Below, in pieces: positions 60,114 to 64,000 of a DNA stretch of 64,000 nt. Origin of the DNA: JAJCYK01 sp965224285 (GTDB taxonomy: Bacteria; Bacteroidota; Bacteroidia; Cytophagales; Cyclobacteriaceae); assembly GCA_965224285.1 (NCBI GenBank), contig OZ245043.1, forward strand, positions 4,712,001 to 4,776,000, read 5' to 3'. Made by a program: the position numbers and the translations under genes. The first letter of the stretch is position 1, and each line of letters opens with the position of its first letter. Below the pieces are notes generated by a model. The model searched no databases and had not been told where the DNA came from. It was given only the letters and a program-made list of their open reading frames with translations.

Positions 60114-60522
60114 CACAATTAAGGATTGCACTTTATTAAATCTCCCTAGGGTTCAAACAAGTTCGGGTTCAATTACGGCCCTTAATAACCATCTGGACAT
60201 CCCATTTTCTATAAAAAGAGTTTACTATTTGTATGATGTGCCTGGTGGAAGTGTCAGAGGAGGGCACGCTCACAAAAATTTATACCAATTACTTGTTGCC
60301 GGAAGCGGGAGCTTTGAGGTGTCATTGTCAGATGGCAATTATAGCCATGTAATAGCCCTAAATCGACCAAATTTTGGATTGTTAATCGTACCTGGCATCT
60401 GGCGGGAGCTTCTTAATTTTTCATCTGGTAGTATTTGCTTGGTGCTTGCATCAGAGAAGTACCAGGAGAGTGACTATATCAGAAACTTTAAAAAATTTAA
60501 AGAATATAAATCATTATCATGA
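60103..60522 (+). CDS. Sugar 3,4-ketoisomerase-like cupin (FdtA/WxcM), paralogue 2
   Basis: Starting at the ATG at 60103 (GTG at 60097 is possible), the product of about 139 residues repeats the fold of its neighbour, with VPGGSVRGGHAHKNLYQLLV keeping the intact GHAH motif. It should be the active 3,4-ketoisomerase that converts dTDP-4-oxo-6-deoxyglucose to the 3-oxo isomer. A DegT-type aminotransferase at 63817 could then add the 3-amino group. It overlaps its neighbours on both sides. Confidence 0.87.
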   Translation: MKGSTIKDCTLLNLPRVQTSSGSITALNNHLDIPFSIKRVYYLYDVPGGSVRGGHAHKNLYQLLVAGSGSFEVSLSDGNYSHVIALNRPNFGLLIVPGIWRELLNFSSGSICLVLASEKYQESDYIRNFKKFKEYKSLS

Positions 60523-61583
60523 AAAAAATATATCTAGGGGGAGCGGGAGGAGCACCTACCAATAATGTGATAAAGTCATTGAAAGAATCCGGAGATGAAC
60601 ACCTTATTGGAGCTTCTTGTGTGGAATATGATTTACTACTCGCTGATGTACAAGAAAAATACTGGGTGCCTCCTGCAAAAGACCCAACTTATAAGTCGTA
60701 TCTTATAAAACTTCTTTCACAATGTCAACCTGATTTTGCTCACTTTCAAAATGACTTCGAAATTAAGGAAGTTTCATATATACGGGATAAAATTACTGCC
60801 TTGGGTACTAAGTTATTCCTTCCGAGCCATGAAACCATTTTAAATTGTATTGATAAGAGTAAATCCTATAACCTATGGCGATCCAATGGTTTGACAGTAC
60901 CTGAAACCATTTTAATTGATAACACAAATGATCTAAAAAGAGCATTTGAAAAATTAGGCGAGTTTATATGGATAAGAGCAGTAGAAGGGGCGGCTGGGTC
61001 TGGCGCCCTTCCCACCGATAACTATTCTTTTGCCAAGTCGTGGATCGATCAATTTAAAGGATGGGGTAATTTTACCGCTGCAAGTTTATTAACCAGTAAC
61101 TCTATTACTTGGTTATCATTATGGTTTGAAGGTGAATTGGTGGTTGCTCAAACCAGGAAACGACGAAGTTGGAATTTCAGTAATCGGTCTATTAGTGGGG
61201 TTACTGGAATTACAGGCGTTGGTGAAACAGTTTCAGATGATCACACCACCAAAGTGGCATTGGATGCTATCAATTCCATTGATAGTCGACCACACGGCCT
61301 TTATGGTGTGGATATGACCTACGATTTTGATGGAATTCCCAATCCCACAGAAATAAATATCGGTAGATTTTTTACCACGGTTTACTTTTTTACCAAGGCA
61401 GGATTAAACCTGCCACGCATGTATTCGGATATTGCTTTATACGGAAAATTCCCCACAATATCGCCTAAAATTAACCCATTACCTGATGGTCTAGTGTGGG
61501 TTAGGGGTATGGATAGAGAACCGGTTCTTACTGATAAAGGAAGCTTTGATGCTTTCATCAAGAGGGCCAAAATAGCTAAATGA
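60519..61583 (+). CDS. ATP-grasp family protein in the capsule operon
   Basis: The 354-residue protein follows the CarB/ATP-grasp layout: an N-terminal alpha/beta domain (KKIYLGGAGGAPTNNVIKSL) that handles the carboxylate substrate, CIDKSKSYNLWRSNGLTVPE, the ATP-binding IWIRAVEGAAGSGA loop, and the metal-binding TEINIGRFF strand near the end. Such enzymes join an amine to a carboxylate using ATP. In a capsule locus this could attach an amino acid or amide to a uronic or nonulosonic acid. That specific role is inference. It overlaps both neighbours by four bases. Confidence 0.72.
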   Translation: MKKIYLGGAGGAPTNNVIKSLKESGDEHLIGASCVEYDLLLADVQEKYWVPPAKDPTYKSYLIKLLSQCQPDFAHFQNDFEIKEVSYIRDKITALGTKLFLPSHETILNCIDKSKSYNLWRSNGLTVPETILIDNTNDLKRAFEKLGEFIWIRAVEGAAGSGALPTDNYSFAKSWIDQFKGWGNFTAASLLTSNSITWLSLWFEGELVVAQTRKRRSWNFSNRSISGVTGITGVGETVSDDHTTKVALDAINSIDSRPHGLYGVDMTYDFDGIPNPTEINIGRFFTTVYFFTKAGLNLPRMYSDIALYGKFPTISPKINPLPDGLVWVRGMDREPVLTDKGSFDAFIKRAKIAK

Positions 61584-62470
61584 AAACGATTCTCATAACA
61601 GGCCCATCCGGGTTTATAGGACGTAATTTGCTTCAAGCAATCAATGCCGATAAATACCAGGTTGTCGTATTGAGTAAGTCTAATATTAGTGCTTTTAAAT
61701 GTGCAAGGTTAAAGCAGTACAAATTGGACCTAGATACTTTAAATGCAGCTGGTATCGATCATGTTGACGTAGTAATTCACCTGGGGGCATTTACCCCAAA
61801 AACCCCTGATCAAATTGACAACTTGCTCTTATCTAATCAAAATATAACATTTACGCAGCAACTGGTAGAGGCCTTACCCAACAGACCAGAGAAATTTATC
61901 TTTACCAGCACCGTTGATGTATATGATAGCAGACTAGATTTAATTGATGAGAGTTCACCTACAAATCCATCAGGGATGTATGGTTGGTCAAAATTATATT
62001 GTGAAAAATTTCTTGAAAAATGGGCTTCAGAAAATACAATTTCACTATCCATACTGAGACTGGGCCATGTTTATGGCCCCGGTGAAGAAGATTATAGAAA
62101 AGTCATTCCCAATAGTATCATAAACCTTATAAACAACAAGTCTATTACTATTTTTGGAACAGGTGAGGAACGCCGGTCATTTATTTACGTAAAGGATTGT
62201 TGTGATCTTATTTTGAAAAGTATTAATCTAAATTCTAACATCGGCCCGATAAATATCGTGGGCAAGGAATCAACTACAATAAGGTGTTTAATTGAACTGT
62301 TGATCAAGATATCCGGAAAAGATGTTATTCCAGAAATTATGGGAACAAGGGGTTTCAACGATAAAACTTTTGACCCTCAGAAAATGAAAGATTATCTTGG
62401 GAGCCCACAAACCTCATTGCCAATTGGCCTAAAAGCGGAGTTCGATTATTTTAATAACAGACCCAAATGA
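61580..62470 (+). CDS. NAD-dependent epimerase/dehydratase (extended SDR)
   Basis: The 296-residue protein has the Rossmann motif ITGPSGFIGRN (a proline replaces the first alanine of the usual GxxGxxG context), the active-site pair FTSTVDVYDS and YGWSKLYCEKF, and RLGHVYGPGEEDYRK. It fits the GDP/dTDP-sugar 4-reductase/epimerase family; which sugar is not readable. It overlaps the ATP-grasp and methyltransferase genes by four bases each, so it is part of the coupled operon. Confidence 0.82.
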   Translation: MKTILITGPSGFIGRNLLQAINADKYQVVVLSKSNISAFKCARLKQYKLDLDTLNAAGIDHVDVVIHLGAFTPKTPDQIDNLLLSNQNITFTQQLVEALPNRPEKFIFTSTVDVYDSRLDLIDESSPTNPSGMYGWSKLYCEKFLEKWASENTISLSILRLGHVYGPGEEDYRKVIPNSIINLINNKSITIFGTGEERRSFIYVKDCCDLILKSINLNSNIGPINIVGKESTTIRCLIELLIKISGKDVIPEIMGTRGFNDKTFDPQKMKDYLGSPQTSLPIGLKAEFDYFNNRPK

Positions 62471-63165
62471 AAAATCTTGAAGATATATCGGAATGGTATC
62501 TAAGCCAGCAGTTGAATTTTGACAAAAAATTGATTCAATATAGATACAAAACGATTCAAAAATACTTTCGGGGAAAATACGCTCTGGAGCTTGGGCCGGG
62601 TAACGGTGAAATGACGAATTTGTTGCTGTCGGATTTTGAATCCTTAGACGTCGTGGATGGTTCTTCTAACTTACTTGATCAATTACCCACAAATGAGAGA
62701 CTTATAAAACACCATTCCTACTTCGAAGATTTTAAGCCCTCCAGGGCCTATAATACAATAATAATGGAACATGTGTTAGAACATTTGGAAAATCCAAAAT
62801 TGGTTCTTGGTAGGGTAAAAACTTGGTTGGAAGATGAAAATTCGAGTTTAATCATTGGAGTTCCTAACGCAAAATCCTTTCACCGGCTAGCTGCAGTAAA
62901 AATGGGAATATTGCCAAGCGAATATACCTTAAACGATCGCGACAAAATGCTGGGGCATTTCCGAGTTTACGACTTAAAAGCGTTGGTTTCGGAAGTAATG
63001 GAGGCTGGATTTAAAATAATAGGTACTGGCGGTGTATTCTTCAAACCGTTGTCTAATAAACAAATTGACCAATTTTGGTCCGATGAAATGATTGACGCTT
63101 TCTACGAATTAGGTAAGGATTTTCAGGAAAATGCTGCTGAAATATTTGTGGTGGCGACAAGGTGA
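62467..63165 (+). CDS. Class I SAM-dependent methyltransferase
   Basis: The 232-residue protein has the SAM motif ALELGPGNGEMTNLL, an acidic DVVDGS strand, IIMEHVLEHLENP (motif IV region) and SSLIIGVPNAKSF. It belongs to the UbiE/methyltransferase_11-type group. In a capsule operon it could methylate a sugar or the end of a chain. It overlaps the SDR and HAD genes by four bases each. Confidence 0.83.
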   Translation: MKNLEDISEWYLSQQLNFDKKLIQYRYKTIQKYFRGKYALELGPGNGEMTNLLLSDFESLDVVDGSSNLLDQLPTNERLIKHHSYFEDFKPSRAYNTIIMEHVLEHLENPKLVLGRVKTWLEDENSSLIIGVPNAKSFHRLAAVKMGILPSEYTLNDRDKMLGHFRVYDLKALVSEVMEAGFKIIGTGGVFFKPLSNKQIDQFWSDEMIDAFYELGKDFQENAAEIFVVATR

Positions 63166-63800
63166 AAAAGGTATTTATTGATTTAGATGGTACCATAATA
63201 GATCCCCGTAAAAGAATGCATAAAGTATTCCAAATGGCTGCCTCCAACAGCGACATAAGTTTTAACCAGTATTGGCATTGCAAACGTGAACTAGGATACT
63301 CAAATAGCCAGATTCTTGAATCTGTACTCAACCTTAACCAGGAACAATTGAGGAAATTCCCTAAAATTTGGAGAGAGAACATTGAAAAACGGTCTTATCT
63401 AAGTTATGATAAGGTTTTTAGGAGCGCGCAAAACTTTTTGTCGAATATTGGAAAAAATTGCGAACTGGTATTGGTAACGAATCGAAGGTCAGTTGCCAAT
63501 ACACATTGGCAACTAGAACTTTTAGGTGTTAAAAACTTTTTTTGCTCAATTTTAATAACTAAAGGTAAAAGAAGTAAGGCTGACCTAATAATGACAACCT
63601 TCGATCTAAAAGACAAATCCGCGATCAGCAATGCGGTAGTCATTGGTGATACCGAGGAGGACGTAGAATGCGGGCACCAACTAGGATGTAAAACTATTGC
63701 TGTAGGAAGCGGAGTTCGTGATGAAAAATCCATATTGCTTTCCGGTCCAAATTACTTATTTCATAGCCTCGTTGAGATACCACTTACTTTAATTCGATAA
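63162..63800 (+). CDS. HAD-superfamily hydrolase
   Basis: The 212-residue protein starts with GTG at 63162. It shows the HAD motifs FIDLDGTIIDP (nucleophile aspartate and acid/base), LVLVTNRR (motif II Thr), KGKRSKADLI (Lys) and VVIGDTEEDVECG (acidic pair), so it is a phosphatase-like enzyme of the phosphoglycolate-phosphatase subfamily with a small cap. It may dephosphorylate a sugar phosphate of this pathway. It overlaps the methyltransferase gene by four bases. Confidence 0.85.
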   Translation: MKKVFIDLDGTIIDPRKRMHKVFQMAASNSDISFNQYWHCKRELGYSNSQILESVLNLNQEQLRKFPKIWRENIEKRSYLSYDKVFRSAQNFLSNIGKNCELVLVTNRRSVANTHWQLELLGVKNFFCSILITKGKRSKADLIMTTFDLKDKSAISNAVVIGDTEEDVECGHQLGCKTIAVGSGVRDEKSILLSGPNYLFHSLVEIPLTLIR

Positions 63801-63816
63801 GATACTTGCTAAAAAT

Positions 63817-64000
63817 ATGGGAGGCGCTCCAATACGGTTCTTAGATGTAGGGAAACTAAATGCCCAATACTATGAACAGCTTACCACTTCGATAGATAGG
63901 GTATTAAAAAGTGGCAATTATATATTGGGGGAGGAGGTTGAAGGGTTTGAAAGTAGCTTTTCAGCATATTGTGAAACAAAATATACCATTGGTGTAGCAA
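63817..64000 (+). CDS. DegT/DnrJ/EryC1 sugar aminotransferase (5' part, runs off the window)
   Basis: From the ATG at 63817 the frame is open to the end and encodes FLDVGKLNAQYYEQLTTSID and GNYILGEEVEGFESSFSAYC, the typical N-terminus of PLP-dependent sugar aminotransferases acting on keto-sugars such as dTDP-3-oxo-6-deoxyhexose. With the active ketoisomerase (60103) this would give a 3-amino-3,6-dideoxyhexose. The PLP lysine lies beyond the window. Confidence 0.85.
   Translation, partial: MGGAPIRFLDVGKLNAQYYEQLTTSIDRVLKSGNYILGEEVEGFESSFSAYCETKYTIGVA

Overview
The window reads as a chromosomal segment of a Bacteroidota bacterium, most likely a marine or soil Cytophagales relative. The signs are a Complex I operon of the Bacteroidota type, an AraC/hybrid sensor kinase with TPR repeats, PorT-like outer-membrane barrels, a MobC/relaxase pair and tyrosine integrase of Bacteroidota type, TAnnTTTG-like promoter signals, and an UpxY/NusG-like regulator heading a capsule operon. 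The genus call is inference only.

Layout. (1) 1-7245: 3' part of a nuo operon (tail of probably nuoG, then nuoHIJKLMN), tightly overlapped. (2) 7437-15484: housekeeping and signalling genes: a secreted TIM-barrel isomerase-like protein, a frameshifted PDZ-alpha/beta hydrolase, a membrane LytTR regulator, a TPR hybrid histidine kinase with AraC output, and two PorT-like barrels. (3) 15485-16252: non-coding region with repeated stem-loop elements next to tRNA-like 3' ends. (4) 16252-44901: a genomic island of about 28.6 kb inserted in tRNA-Pro(TGG). It is bounded by a 47-bp direct repeat of the 3' part of that tRNA, with the integrase just inside the left end. It carries mobC and a relaxase, a cold-shock helicase/CspA pair, and a large envelope/stress cluster: AraC regulators with a heavy-metal-domain-like N-terminus, cupin, transglutaminase, stress lipoprotein, OmpA, cation:proton antiporter, SPFH protein, desaturase, sterol-desaturase-like protein, SLC13 permease, and a GH130 enzyme beside two GT4 glycosyltransferases. 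A toxin-antitoxin pair lies near the right end. (5) 44856-45659: tRNA-Pro, a four-helix-bundle protein, tRNA-Ser(GCT) and a broken tRNA-Ser-like remnant. (6) 45730-64000: nucleotide-sugar genes, kdsA, Wza/Wzc export and a long, tightly coupled capsule or O-antigen operon. That operon has NeuB/NeuC/NeuA-type nonulosonate genes, a flippase, a sulfotransferase, tandem 3,4-ketoisomerases, an ATP-grasp protein, an SDR, a methyltransferase, a HAD phosphatase and a DegT aminotransferase that runs off the end.

The most unusual material is in the island. It contains two partly decayed copies of one ancestral stress operon that have lost different genes: the transglutaminase survives in one copy, and the cupin and large glycosyltransferase in the other. 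Five minus-strand genes share a bipartite upstream element (TTACATCG, about 11 nt, then TGTTACATGTATCACATG as read on the plus strand), which I propose as the operator/promoter of a regulon run by the two AraC paralogues. A second family, stem-loops with compensatory base changes, abuts tRNA-Pro-like 3' ends at the same T-loop breakpoint in several places.

Two genes (PDZ-hydrolase and transglutaminase) are each broken by what looks like a single-base frameshift. These may be real or may be sequencing errors.
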